NCBI GenBank assembly: GCA_018239715.1
Contig: JAFEGW010000007.1
Coordinates: forward strand, 1-64,000
Reading direction: 5' to 3'
From: Verrucomicrobiota bacterium
GTDB taxonomy: Bacteria > Chlamydiota > Chlamydiia > Chlamydiales > Rhabdochlamydiaceae
Length of the DNA: 64,000 nucleotides
Shown piece after piece: positions 55,781-64,000 of this stretch. Every line of letters begins with the position of its first letter. Positions within the stretch are counted from its first letter, which is position 1. Below the pieces are notes generated by a model. The model saw only the letters and a program-made list of their open reading frames with translations, did not search any database and was not told the DNA's origin. The position numbers and the translations under genes are program-made.

Positions 55781-57232
55781 ATGAAAAAAGGACTGTTCGC
55801 CAAAAAATCAATCGGGTCTCTATTGAAAGAGGCAGCCGATAACAAGCATGGATTAAAAAGAGCTTTAGGCCCGCTGAACCTCACTGCTATGGGAATCGGG
55901 GCCATCATCGGAGCTGGATTATTTATTATCACAGGAGAAGTTGCAGCCCAATTTTCCGGACCTGCGGTCATCATCTCGTTTATTATCGCCGCGATTATCT
56001 GCAGCTTCGCAGCTCTCTGTTATGCTGAATTTGCATCGCTCATCCCCATTGCAGGAAGCGCCTATACCTATGCTTTTGTTGCGATTGGAGAGTTCTTTGC
56101 TTGGATCATGGGGGTGGCCCTCACGGTCGAATACCTTTTTTCTTTTTGCACGGTGGCCGTCGGCTGGTCGGGCTATCTTAATAGCTTGCTGACCGATCTG
56201 GGGCTTCCCATTGCTGAGGCATTTTCGAAAGCTCCGCTCATGTATAGCGTGGAGACAGGCTGGACATCGACAGGCGCCTTCTTAAACCTCCCTGCCATAT
56301 TGATTATCTTTTTACTGGCTTGGCTGATCAGCCGGGGCATTCAAACAGCAGCTTTTTTAAACGACCTTTTGGTCATTATGAAACTTGCCGTTATTGTGCT
56401 CTTTATCGGCTTTGGATTTGCCTATATCAAGGCAGATCATCTAACGCCTTTCATCCCTCCTAACACAGGGGTCTTTGGAGAATTTGGCTGGAGCGGCGTT
56501 CTTCGCGGTTCGGGGATAGTCTTCTTTGCATTCCTTGGATTTGATGCCGTTGCAACGCTAGCCCAGGAAGCTAAAAACCCTCAGCGCGATATGCCGATAG
56601 GTATGATCGGGCCGCTGATCATCTGTACGATCGTCTACATTGCTTTTGGCTATGTCATGACAGGAGTTGTTGATTATCACAGCTTGAATGTTGCGGATCC
56701 GGTTGGAGTGGCCATGAATGCCTTTGGGCCCAGTTTTGTCTGGCTCCGGTATATCATTAAGTTCGCCATTGTGGCGGGACTCACTTCGGTGATTCTCGTG
56801 ATGATGACCGCTCAATCAAGGATTTTCTATACGATGGCGCATGACGGATTAGTTCCTGCTGTTTTTGGCAAAACTCATCCGACCTATCGTACTCCTTTCT
56901 ATACCACCTGGATCTTGGCCGGCATTGGCATGGTATTAGCAGGGTTCTTCCCGATCAACATTTTAGGTCCGCTGACCTCGATGGGAGCTCTCTTTGTCTT
57001 TGCGATGGTCTGCTTTGGGGTGCTTGTCTTGAGATTTACGCAGCCCACACTGCATAGACCTTTCAAGACGCCGTTCACGCCTTGGGTTCCTTTGCTCGGA
57101 ACTTTAGCCTGCATATTCCAGATGATTCTGATGCCCGGAGTCATTTGGCTGCAATTCATTTGCTTCATCGCACTCGGCTGCCTTTTCTACGCCTGGTACG
57201 GTCGAAAGCATAGCAAAATCCGGAACGGATAA
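55781..57232 (+). CDS. Amino-acid permease of the APC superfamily
   Basis: A 483-residue membrane protein with 12-13 helices. The APC helix 1 substrate motif reads GIGAIIGAGLFIITGEVA; helix 6 carries FFAFLGFDAVATLAQEAKNPQRDMP. It is closest in pattern to cationic or branched amino acid permeases (YfnA/CAT type). Its substrate is not resolved. It starts 15 bases after ptsN-2 and likely shares the transcript, suggesting PTS control of uptake. A strong terminator follows. Confidence 0.9.
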   Translation: MKKGLFAKKSIGSLLKEAADNKHGLKRALGPLNLTAMGIGAIIGAGLFIITGEVAAQFSGPAVIISFIIAAIICSFAALCYAEFASLIPIAGSAYTYAFVAIGEFFAWIMGVALTVEYLFSFCTVAVGWSGYLNSLLTDLGLPIAEAFSKAPLMYSVETGWTSTGAFLNLPAILIIFLLAWLISRGIQTAAFLNDLLVIMKLAVIVLFIGFGFAYIKADHLTPFIPPNTGVFGEFGWSGVLRGSGIVFFAFLGFDAVATLAQEAKNPQRDMPIGMIGPLIICTIVYIAFGYVMTGVVDYHSLNVADPVGVAMNAFGPSFVWLRYIIKFAIVAGLTSVILVMMTAQSRIFYTMAHDGLVPAVFGKTHPTYRTPFYTTWILAGIGMVLAGFFPINILGPLTSMGALFVFAMVCFGVLVLRFTQPTLHRPFKTPFTPWVPLLGTLACIFQMILMPGVIWLQFICFIALGCLFYAWYGRKHSKIRNG

Positions 57233-57240
57233 GTTCGCCT

Positions 57241-57275
57241 GAACTCGCGTTAGCTTTCTAACGCGAGTTCTTTTC
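57241..57275 (+). terminator. Terminator of the ptsN-permease transcript
   Basis: gaactcgcgttag (57241-57253) pairs perfectly with ctaacgcgagttc (57258-57270) over 13 bp, followed by ttttct. It lies 8 bases after the permease stop. Confidence 0.92.
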
Positions 57276-57335
57276 TAGTGTTCATTGAACAAGAATGTTA
57301 TTTTTAATTCCTCAAATCTTATTGAAGGATGTTTT

Positions 57336-58019
57336 ATGTTCAGAACGATTTTTGCATGTATATCGATCTTGACTTTCATCCCTATCTGGGCGGAGACCCC
57401 TTCCCATTTCGAAGAAGTGAAAGAAAAAATCGTTGCCTCTCTTTCACAAACTTTCACCGGCAAATCACAGGCGCAACCTCTTCTTATATTATTGGGCGGC
57501 CATGTGGGCAGTGGCAAAACAACTTTATCTAAGATCATTGCAGAAAAATATGGAATGACAGTTTTTTCGTTAAACTCCATTCGGCAAGCGATGCTCAGTG
57601 AAGGGATTGACATCCGCTCGAATAAACAAGAGGAAAGAAAAATTCTTTTTGAAGTTTATCCTCGCTTACTCGCTCCTTGCATTGCCCAACAGCAGCATAT
57701 CGTCATCGATGCCAATGCCAACAGGCAAGGGATTCAAGATGCTCTCCGGTTTCTTCAGGAGCATCAGGGAGGCAAGGCCTATCGTGTTATAAAAATACAC
57801 TTAAAGACATCTGAAGAAGAGCTTCATCAAAGAGTCCGAGCTCGAGTTCAGCAAGCAGGACTCCATCAAGGCACGGAAGCCGATCTGGACCATGAGCTTA
57901 GGACACCATCTAAAGCCATCTATCCTGATGACTATGATTTAGTAATAGATACTGAGAACACTCCTTTAGAAAAAGAAATCCAGATGGTGGGTAGTTTTTT
58001 GGAAAAATTTTTGAAATAA
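57336..58019 (+). CDS. Exported P-loop kinase-like protein (AAA_33 type)
   Basis: A 227-residue protein. The signal peptide MFRTIFACISILTFIPIWA precedes an AAA_33/zeta-toxin-like kinase: Walker A GGHVGSGKTTLSK near 60, FSLNSIRQAML, the IDANANRQG phrase near 135 where small-molecule kinases have DAT/DAN, and a lid RVRARVQQAG. The start is chosen because AAGGATG is an ideal ribosome site and gives a signal peptide at the N-terminus; a start at 57285 would bury it. A kinase needs ATP, so action in the periplasm is odd; export to a host cell would make sense. It is followed by an exported GNAT gene after 12 bases. Confidence 0.75.
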   Translation: MFRTIFACISILTFIPIWAETPSHFEEVKEKIVASLSQTFTGKSQAQPLLILLGGHVGSGKTTLSKIIAEKYGMTVFSLNSIRQAMLSEGIDIRSNKQEERKILFEVYPRLLAPCIAQQQHIVIDANANRQGIQDALRFLQEHQGGKAYRVIKIHLKTSEEELHQRVRARVQQAGLHQGTEADLDHELRTPSKAIYPDDYDLVIDTENTPLEKEIQMVGSFLEKFLK

Positions 58020-58031
58020 GACGAGTCTTTG

Positions 58032-58820
58032 ATGATCAGAAAGTTGTTGGTATTTGCCGTGCTTTGCGCTACGCCTCTTTTCTGTACAGAGCCGAAAAGG
58101 AATCCAGAGATTCTCGAGATGGCAAAAAGTTGGCTGCGCTCACTGGCAGACCCTCAAGTAGATAGTCCTGAAGCTTTTGCTTGGTTTTATCCCGTTGCTC
58201 ATCCGCGATTCAATTGCATATTGCATTTTGATTATACAGAAAAAGTAGGGGAGCATATGGATGCTCTGATCGCCCAGGCTCCTGCGATGACACCCATTGC
58301 TTTTTGGACTGATCCTGAAAATACCCATCCTCAAGTGATAGAAGCCTTGAAAACTCGAAACTTTGCCTCTATAGGGTGCTATCCGGCGATGATCTGGGAA
58401 GTGAAACCGACAGATCTTCCCCAGTTCGAAGTGCGAGAAGCCGATTTGAACGTCTTTCATACTATTTTGGGAGTCTGTTTAAACTATAATGAAGAGGCCC
58501 AGCAAGCGTCTTTGAATCTGCTGAAAGATAAAAGAGCAGAGCACTATCTCATCTACCTCGAGGGTAAACCTGTGGGAACGGGAACACTCTTCATCCATAA
58601 GGACCTAGGAATGGTCGCTCATATCGCCACGCTTCCGGAGTATCAAAAGCGAGGGATAGGACGTGCAATCATGCAATATATGATGCATCAAGCTTCCGAG
58701 CGCGGTCTTAAAAAGCTAGTTCTTTACAGCTCGCATGTCGCACAGAAACTTTATCTCAATCTGGGGTTTCAAAAAGTCGGCGATGCTGAAATCTATATTA
58801 GAGATCCTGCTTCTCTATAA
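58032..58820 (+). CDS. Exported GNAT-family acetyltransferase
   Basis: A 262-residue protein with an N-terminal signal (MIRKLLVFAVLCATPLFC, cleavage near FCT). The C-terminal half is a GNAT domain: the substrate-side strand VAHIATLPEY, the acetyl-CoA loop QKRGIGRAIM, and LYLNLGFQKVG near 245. The N-terminal half may hold a second degenerate GNAT unit (FYPVAHPRFNCILHFDY). Acetyl-CoA is normally cytoplasmic, so this export is unusual. Start ATG 58032; the preceding codon is TTG. Confidence 0.78.
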   Translation: MIRKLLVFAVLCATPLFCTEPKRNPEILEMAKSWLRSLADPQVDSPEAFAWFYPVAHPRFNCILHFDYTEKVGEHMDALIAQAPAMTPIAFWTDPENTHPQVIEALKTRNFASIGCYPAMIWEVKPTDLPQFEVREADLNVFHTILGVCLNYNEEAQQASLNLLKDKRAEHYLIYLEGKPVGTGTLFIHKDLGMVAHIATLPEYQKRGIGRAIMQYMMHQASERGLKKLVLYSSHVAQKLYLNLGFQKVGDAEIYIRDPASL

Positions 58821-58906
58821 TTGCAAAGCAATTATGGATATCCTGACCAAATAATTAATTTAACAAAAAGGCGTGAGCAAGTATGTAGGATAAAAAAGGT
58901 AGGTTT

Positions 58907-61870
58907 ATGCAATCACTAAAAAAGTATTTTGCTTTGACATGTTTAACGGCGCTTCCAATCACGGGATACGCGGCGGCCTGTACAGGGAATTGGACAGGTG
59001 CCTCAACTGCTCAGTGGGATCTCGTAGGTAATTGGGATGGAGGCTGTATTCCAGGTAGTTCGGCTGTCACAGCGCAAGATAGCGCGACATTTCCACTGAC
59101 ATCGACAACGACGATTGGTACAACAGGAATTAGTCCCGGATTGAGTTCATTAATTTTTAATTCCAGCTCTTCTTATACAATTAACTTCTCAGGTTCCAAT
59201 TTCATTCAATTCAATCCTGATCCTATATCGATGATATCGATTCTTTCTGTGGATTCAGGCAGTCACGAGTTAAATATTCCTTTAAAAGTAGATAATACGG
59301 ATTTGGCGGTTCTTGTTAATAACCCTACTGATCTGTTGACCAGCATTGGAGGGATTACTGAAGCCGCCGCGTCAACCTCTAGTATTGTCTTTAGTGGGCC
59401 CGGTCAATGGAATAACCGTGATATAGCATTTGCTTCAAATATTGTTATTAACGGCAACTTTTTAGTAGAGAGTGGGACATTTGATCAGTTGAATGCAGCG
59501 CCTGTGGGCGTTAATTCAGCGTTCATAGGTGTCACGTGCCATAACTTTCGCATGGATGGCGGCGTGAATAACAATACCAATACAGGGACCATCTCTGCTG
59601 GAGAAGGGTTGCTGAATATTGTTAATAACAATTTCGTTTTCAACGATGGTGCTGTGAATTACACCAACCAGGGTCCTGTCAGTGGTACGGGATTTGGCGT
59701 TGAATTGATCGTTAGTAACAATTTTACTTTCACCAATGGAACGATGACTAATACGAACAGTGGCGCTGTCACCGGCGGAGCTGGTGTGAGAATTTCAATT
59801 GGGAATAACTTTACTCTCAATAATGGTTCTCTTACCAATATTAATAATGGATCTGTCGGTGTTGCTAGCGGCGTATCATTCACTGTTGAAAACAGTATGA
59901 CCTCTTTTACACTTAATAATGGAACTTTCACGAACAGCAATACCAACAACGTTGCTGGGGGATTCGGGGCCATAGCAATTCTTAATGAATTGATTATGAA
60001 TGGAGGCACACTCAACACTATTAATAGTGGGATGGTGACTGGTGCTGGAGCAGGAGCAGCGATTCAGGTAAATAGTGATTTCACTCTGAATGGAGGAACT
60101 GTCTTTAATAACTCGTCAAACGGATCCAATGCAGCGCGCATTGTAGCCAATAACTCGATAGCAATTAACGGAGGAGTTTTCCAAAATAATGATACAGTTC
60201 AAACTCCCACGATCACGGTATCAGGATCGGGAAATATGGCTGGGAATGGCACTTATCAAGATGTCACAGCTGGATCTACATTACAAGTTTTGAACTCAGG
60301 GTTTGTGACTCCGGGAGATCCTGCTCTTGGTGGTACGCCGGGGGTGATGACGATCCAGGGCTCTTATACGCAGTCCTCTACAGGAACGCTGGTGGTCAAT
60401 ATATTCGATACGACTACCTTTTCTCAGTTGAATGTGACAGGAACAGGTCCCAATTTTGGGGTAGCGACTGTTGATGGTACACTGGAGGTCGCCATGGCGC
60501 CAGGTGCCACGATTAATGTGGGCGATACGTACCAATTTCTTCAAACCGATAACGGCCTGACAGGAACGTTTTCTAAGCTAGTTAATTTTAATATTCCGAA
60601 TCTGCTTCCTCAGGTGCAATATTTCCCTAACTTTGCTCTGCTCTCCTTTATTCCTGCGCCACCTGTTGCAGCGGTCACAACTTTTGCATCGCTTTCAGCA
60701 CCTATGTTTGCATCGACGAATGAAAATTTCATACGTCTGGGTCGAGAGATGTGGAAATTGCGCCATCGATTCCAGCCTCAGCAAGAAGGGCCGCAAGGAG
60801 AGACATCATCCCTTTCTCCGTCCGTACGAAGAAAACCACCGATGACATTTGCAAGTACACTGCCGGCTAGTTCGTCGAATGTCTCCTCGAATCCTACGCA
60901 GATGGCTTTTGCGCGGTTCTTAGCTCATGAGGAATTTGCCGATATCCCAGCACAGACAGAAGAAAAGCAAGAGCAGCTCCGCCGTGTGGTGGCAAGTCAA
61001 AATATTGAACGTCCCTGGAACTTTTATTTTGGTCCGACGGGATCTGTGGGCGATGTGTTGTCCAAACGCCATCAACCAGGTGCCGATTATTGGTCTGCAG
61101 GGGCTCTTGCTGGATTTGATTATGCATTTTCCCAAGTGGGCTTAGGGTTTATGGTCGATTATGATCATATCTCAGCTCGTGGCAGCCGGCATTGGGGGCA
61201 TTTTGAGATCGATCAAGCAGAGGCTTATCTGTATGCGACATATGCACCTCGAAGACTTCCTGAGTTTGCTGTGAATGCGATTGTCGGGGGCGGATTTGAT
61301 TGGTATGATATCCATCGGCATACGGGAATTGAAGATGAGAAGAAAACTGCTAAAGGAAATCCTGATGGTGCTGAATTTGATGCATTAATCGGCCTTGAGT
61401 ATGCCTTCGCGCATCGGCAATTTGATGCAATGCCCGAACGATTTGAGATTGTTCCTTTAATCTCTGCCGAATACATCCACCTCAATATTAAAAAATACCG
61501 AGAGCATGGAGCAGGAGACTTTGATCTCAAAGTGCATGCTCAAACGGCCAAGTCGTTCCGTTCCACTCTGGGAACACGTATCAATTACACCTGGCTCTGG
61601 GAAAATATCAGCTTAACGCAAGAAATTGATCTCGCTTGGCAAAGAGAATATCTGGGCAAGGGTCTTTCGGTTTCGTTTTCACCTTTCGGTAGCATGACAA
61701 GGGCTGGAAAAGTCCGTTTACCTCGACTGGGCCGCAATGTTGCACTCGGAGGTCTAGATTATCTTTTGATGTTCTATAACAAGTATGGCATCGAAGCTAG
61801 CTATGATTTTGAGTGGAATAGCCTTTACCATCAGCATAGCTTTTATCTCGGATGTAATTTTAGATTCTAA
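58907..61870 (+). CDS. Autotransporter with NG-rich beta-helix passenger
   Basis: A 987-residue protein with signal peptide (1-22, cleavage near AAA-C). Residues 200-400 form tandem repeats built on a phrase like NNFTLNNGSLTNINNGSV, each about 33-36 residues, which fits a right-handed beta helix. A linker (about 610-690) is Ser/Pro-rich. The C-terminal 290 residues are an autotransporter barrel ending in Phe (FYLGCNFRF), preceded by GFDYAFSQVGLGFMVDY. Canonical Pmp motifs GGAI and FxxN are not the base of these repeats, so it is not a standard Pmp. Ribosome site AAGGT is present. It should face the outside. Confidence 0.88.
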   Translation: MQSLKKYFALTCLTALPITGYAAACTGNWTGASTAQWDLVGNWDGGCIPGSSAVTAQDSATFPLTSTTTIGTTGISPGLSSLIFNSSSSYTINFSGSNFIQFNPDPISMISILSVDSGSHELNIPLKVDNTDLAVLVNNPTDLLTSIGGITEAAASTSSIVFSGPGQWNNRDIAFASNIVINGNFLVESGTFDQLNAAPVGVNSAFIGVTCHNFRMDGGVNNNTNTGTISAGEGLLNIVNNNFVFNDGAVNYTNQGPVSGTGFGVELIVSNNFTFTNGTMTNTNSGAVTGGAGVRISIGNNFTLNNGSLTNINNGSVGVASGVSFTVENSMTSFTLNNGTFTNSNTNNVAGGFGAIAILNELIMNGGTLNTINSGMVTGAGAGAAIQVNSDFTLNGGTVFNNSSNGSNAARIVANNSIAINGGVFQNNDTVQTPTITVSGSGNMAGNGTYQDVTAGSTLQVLNSGFVTPGDPALGGTPGVMTIQGSYTQSSTGTLVVNIFDTTTFSQLNVTGTGPNFGVATVDGTLEVAMAPGATINVGDTYQFLQTDNGLTGTFSKLVNFNIPNLLPQVQYFPNFALLSFIPAPPVAAVTTFASLSAPMFASTNENFIRLGREMWKLRHRFQPQQEGPQGETSSLSPSVRRKPPMTFASTLPASSSNVSSNPTQMAFARFLAHEEFADIPAQTEEKQEQLRRVVASQNIERPWNFYFGPTGSVGDVLSKRHQPGADYWSAGALAGFDYAFSQVGLGFMVDYDHISARGSRHWGHFEIDQAEAYLYATYAPRRLPEFAVNAIVGGGFDWYDIHRHTGIEDEKKTAKGNPDGAEFDALIGLEYAFAHRQFDAMPERFEIVPLISAEYIHLNIKKYREHGAGDFDLKVHAQTAKSFRSTLGTRINYTWLWENISLTQEIDLAWQREYLGKGLSVSFSPFGSMTRAGKVRLPRLGRNVALGGLDYLLMFYNKYGIEASYDFEWNSLYHQHSFYLGCNFRF

Positions 61871-61879
61871 GTTAGGAGT

Positions 61880-61907
61880 CTAGTGCTCTGTGATGACAGA
61901 GCACTAG
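61880..61907. terminator. Bidirectional terminator-like hairpin
   Basis: ctagtgctctgt and acagagcactag pair perfectly over 12 bp with loop gatg. It sits between the convergent autotransporter and small outer-membrane protein genes. The T-run is missing on both sides, so efficiency is uncertain. Confidence 0.55.
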
Positions 61908-61920
61908 ATATCGATTCGGA

Positions 61921-62442
61921 TTAGAAAAGATAGAAGAAGCTGATCGTGCTGTTTGCAAACACGTTGTGTCCTTTAAAGCTTCCATGGCTGTAGTTATAAG
62001 GGTACACTTTACCTGAGATAAGGAAATGTTCCTTAAATTGATAATCAAGTCCGGTAAAAGCTCCAACAGTCCAACGATCTTTTCCTGGAGTGAAAATGTT
62101 TCCTCCAGCCATTACGCCGTAAGAAATAAACAGGTTATGGCAGAGACGGTTTCTAGGTCCAATATGACCTAGTAAGAATGTGTTATGGAATTTTGAAGAA
62201 TGAAAATGATGGGAAGCAGAAGCATAGCTAGCCCCGATATCAAACATCCAGCACTGGCCATAATAGCCTGTCTGCAGTATTCCGCTGCTATTCAGAGAAG
62301 TGTAGCCTAATCCTAAAACGCCTCCTCCATCAAAGCAGTTGATTGTTTCTGTTTCAGACTGTTGCATTTGTCTGTTTGCAAATGCATGCGCTGTGTTTAT
62401 CAGTAATCCTGCAGCCGCTATGAGAGCGTATTTCTTCCACAT
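61921..62442 (-). CDS. Small outer-membrane beta-barrel-like protein
   Basis: A 173-residue protein with a signal peptide (1-20, cleavage near AHA-F). The mature part consists of alternating strands ending in a terminal aromatic residue (STISFFYLF), a barrel signature for outer-membrane insertion. Glycine-rich GGGVLGLGYTSL near 40 and VMAGGNIFTPG follow. About eight strands could fit, as in OmpX/OmpW-size barrels. The family is not recognised. Confidence 0.7.
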   Translation of the reverse strand: MWKKYALIAAAGLLINTAHAFANRQMQQSETETINCFDGGGVLGLGYTSLNSSGILQTGYYGQCWMFDIGASYASASHHFHSSKFHNTFLLGHIGPRNRLCHNLFISYGVMAGGNIFTPGKDRWTVGAFTGLDYQFKEHFLISGKVYPYNYSHGSFKGHNVFANSTISFFYLF

Positions 62443-62469
62443 GTGTAGTCTCCTTTATTTTCTGTTTTT

Positions 62470-62503
62470 TGACAAAACACGTTAGAACAAAAACATTCTA
62501 GCG
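62470..62503 (-). terminator. Terminator of mnmA
   Basis: On the minus strand cgctagaa pairs with ttctaacg (one G-U type mismatch) across an 8-base loop, and tgttttgtc follows. It lies 27 bases after the mnmA stop. Confidence 0.6.
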
Positions 62504-62530
62504 CAAAGATATTGTTTTTGAAAATTATTT

Positions 62531-63583
62531 TTATCGAGGACGGATGAGAGCGCCGCCCAGACAGACAGCTCCATCATAAAACACGATCGCTTGGCGTGGC
62601 GTTATCGCGCGCTGAGGCAATGCAAAAGAAACATGCAGGATGTCATGCTCGATTTTCTCTAGGAGACATTCTTGGTCGGGCTGGCGGTAACGGATTTTAG
62701 CCGTGCAGCGTGCGGGTATCTGCGGGGGAAGACCGCTGACCCAGCTAGCTTCACTCGCTGTGAGCATGGTATTGTAAAGAGCAGGATGGTCCACCCCTTG
62801 TTCCACATAGACGACATTGCGATGGATATCTTTATCGACGACAAACCACGCTTCTCCGGCGCCTCCGATTTTCAGCCCTTTTCTCTGGCCGATGGTATAA
62901 AAAGCTGCACCCTGATGAGTTCCCACTGGGTTGCCGCCGAGCGTCTCAAAATGCCCTTCCTGATATGGGATGTACTGGCTGATAAAATCTCGGAATTTTC
63001 TTTCGCCGATAAAACAGATCCCTGTGCTGTCTTTTTTTTGCGCGGTCGCAAGTCCGTGGCGGAGAGCAATTTCTCGCACCTCATTTTTTTTAAGATGGCC
63101 AATAGGGAATAAGACTTTCTGCAGCGTTTCTTTTCGCAAAGTATAGAGAAAGTAGGTCTGATCTTTTTCTTGGTCAACGCTTCTTAAGAGCAGCCCGTCC
63201 TCTGTTTGCGCATAGTGGCCTGTTGCTAAATAGTCGGCCCCAAGCTCCATGGCTTTTTGGAAAAAAACTTTAAATTTGATCTCACGGTTGCACAAGATAT
63301 CGGGATTGGGGGTATAGCCGAGTTTTAACTCCCGGAGAAAATGAGAGAAAACAGTGTCCCAATATTCTTGTACGAAATTGATCGTGTAATAAGGAATGCC
63401 GATGGTGTTGCAGACGCGGATCACATCATCGTAGTCTTGCGAGGCGGTGCAGCTGCCATCTTTATCTTCCCAATTTTTCATGAAAAGACCGATGACTTCG
63501 TATCCTTGCTGTTTCAACAAAAGCGCGGCGACGGAAGAATCGACCCCACCTGACATCCCCACGACAACTTTTTTCTTTTTCAT
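62531..63583 (-). CDS. mnmA: tRNA-uridine 2-sulfurtransferase MnmA
   Basis: A 350-residue enzyme. The ATP loop [11 protein letters not shown] lies at 9-19, the first catalytic Cys in CNREIKF near 97, and the second in [12 protein letters not shown] near 188. The C-terminal beta domain ends with the usual [12 protein letters not shown] block. It makes 2-thiouridine at the wobble position of Lys, Glu and Gln tRNAs. As I recall, mnmA is close to the ptsN-dut-accD block in Chlamydia; here envelope genes and the kinase-acetyltransferase pair lie between them. Confidence 0.97.
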   Translation of the reverse strand: MKKKKVVVGMSGGVDSSVAALLLKQQGYEVIGLFMKNWEDKDGSCTASQDYDDVIRVCNTIGIPYYTINFVQEYWDTVFSHFLRELKLGYTPNPDILCNREIKFKVFFQKAMELGADYLATGHYAQTEDGLLLRSVDQEKDQTYFLYTLRKETLQKVLFPIGHLKKNEVREIALRHGLATAQKKDSTGICFIGERKFRDFISQYIPYQEGHFETLGGNPVGTHQGAAFYTIGQRKGLKIGGAGEAWFVVDKDIHRNVVYVEQGVDHPALYNTMLTASEASWVSGLPPQIPARCTAKIRYRQPDQECLLEKIEHDILHVSFALPQRAITPRQAIVFYDGAVCLGGALIRPR

Positions 63584-63650
63584 GTCCCTATTTTAGCTCA
63601 TTTGAAGAGATTCTTTCAGGATAAGAAAAAATTTGATAGCTTAAAAAAAT

Positions 63651-64000
63651 ATGGAAGAAGGACTCATAAAAATTCCTCTAAAAGAGGCCGTGTTGACAGG
63701 AGATTTAATCATTCCCAAGGACGCCCGAGGGCTGGTTGTTTTTGCCCACGGAAGCGGCAGCAGCCGCCATAGCCCGCGTAATCAAAGGGTGGCTAAGCAT
63801 TTGAGGGAAGAAGGCTTGGGAACGCTGCTGATCGATCTTCTCACCCAGGAGGAAGAAAAGATCGATGATCAGACTCGCGAGCTCCGTTTCAATATTTCTT
63901 TTTTGGCCCGCCGTCTGAGCGGGATTACCGGCTGGCTGCGGAACGAACAAAAAACTCAAAAGCTGAAAATTGGATATTTTGGAGCCAGTACAGGAGCCGC
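63651..64000 (+). CDS. Alpha/beta hydrolase, dienelactone-hydrolase-like (partial)
   Basis: The first 116 residues of a gene cut by the window end. The oxyanion-side phrase LVVFAHGSGSSRHSPRN near residue 27 and the nucleophile elbow GYFGASTGAA (Ser-Thr-Gly) at the cut end fit the dienelactone hydrolase family. No signal peptide is present. Substrate unknown. It is divergent from mnmA with 67 bases between starts. Confidence 0.82.
   Translation, partial: MEEGLIKIPLKEAVLTGDLIIPKDARGLVVFAHGSGSSRHSPRNQRVAKHLREEGLGTLLIDLLTQEEEKIDDQTRELRFNISFLARRLSGITGWLRNEQKTQKLKIGYFGASTGA

Overview
The window looks like a piece of chromosome from a member of the Chlamydiota, most likely an environmental (amoeba- or arthropod-associated, Parachlamydiales-type) lineage rather than a classical Chlamydia. 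The evidence is a histone H1-like Hc1 N-terminus next to rlmD and yajC, a gene order resembling Chlamydia (mfd-alaS-tkt-hemE-hemF/hemG, and rnc-radA-hemC-hemD-sod-accD-dut-ptsN-ptsN with mnmA nearby), DapL for meso-diaminopimelate synthesis, a very short HemC, and many unknown genes with two close membrane helices like Inc proteins. Genes absent from my memory of Chlamydiaceae (htpG, glutamine-dependent nadE, ppsA, hemF, a GT17 transferase) point to a larger environmental genome. The genus is not fixed; a Waddlia-like organism would fit, but this is a guess.

Layout. 1-770: 3' end of 23S rRNA, 5S rRNA and terminator. 846-4233: three related proteins with paired membrane helices. 4261-8073: glycosyltransferase, RRM RNA-binding protein, exported unknown, Hc1-like, RlmD, YajC. 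8070-11110: two overlapping coiled-coil genes. 11284-15289: three exported proteins (phosphoesterase, inverse-autotransporter-like barrel, propeller-like protein). 15491-24376: htpG, nadE, a membrane protein, a TPR-like repeat protein, epmA-efp, murJ. 24447-35549 (all minus): an AAA+ membrane protein, a RasGEF-like small protein, mfd, an NAD-binding/DUF2867 protein and alaS. 35685-45393: tkt-hemE, a two-helix protein, ppsA, head-to-head hemF/hemG, a degenerate BioF-like protein and an unknown behind dapL. 45378-57232: dapL, then rnc-radA-hemC-(two-helix protein)-hemD, sod, accD, dut, a GT17 transferase, two PtsN proteins and an APC transporter. 57336-64000: an exported P-loop kinase, an exported GNAT acetyltransferase, a large autotransporter, a small outer-membrane protein, mnmA and the start of an alpha/beta hydrolase.

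How the genes fit together. Five heme genes (hemC, D, E, F, G) cover hydroxymethylbilane to protoporphyrin IX using oxygen-dependent late enzymes. efp and epmA form a modification pair. The conserved housekeeping blocks are interrupted by lineage-specific genes: envelope proteins, likely effectors (RasGEF-like, AAA+, coiled-coil, repeat proteins) and exported enzymes. Two intergenic gaps, sod-accD and ptsN-ptsN, are almost filled by long palindromic elements. No tRNA gene, CRISPR array, transposase or prophage was recognised. All calls are by reading; no database search was run.
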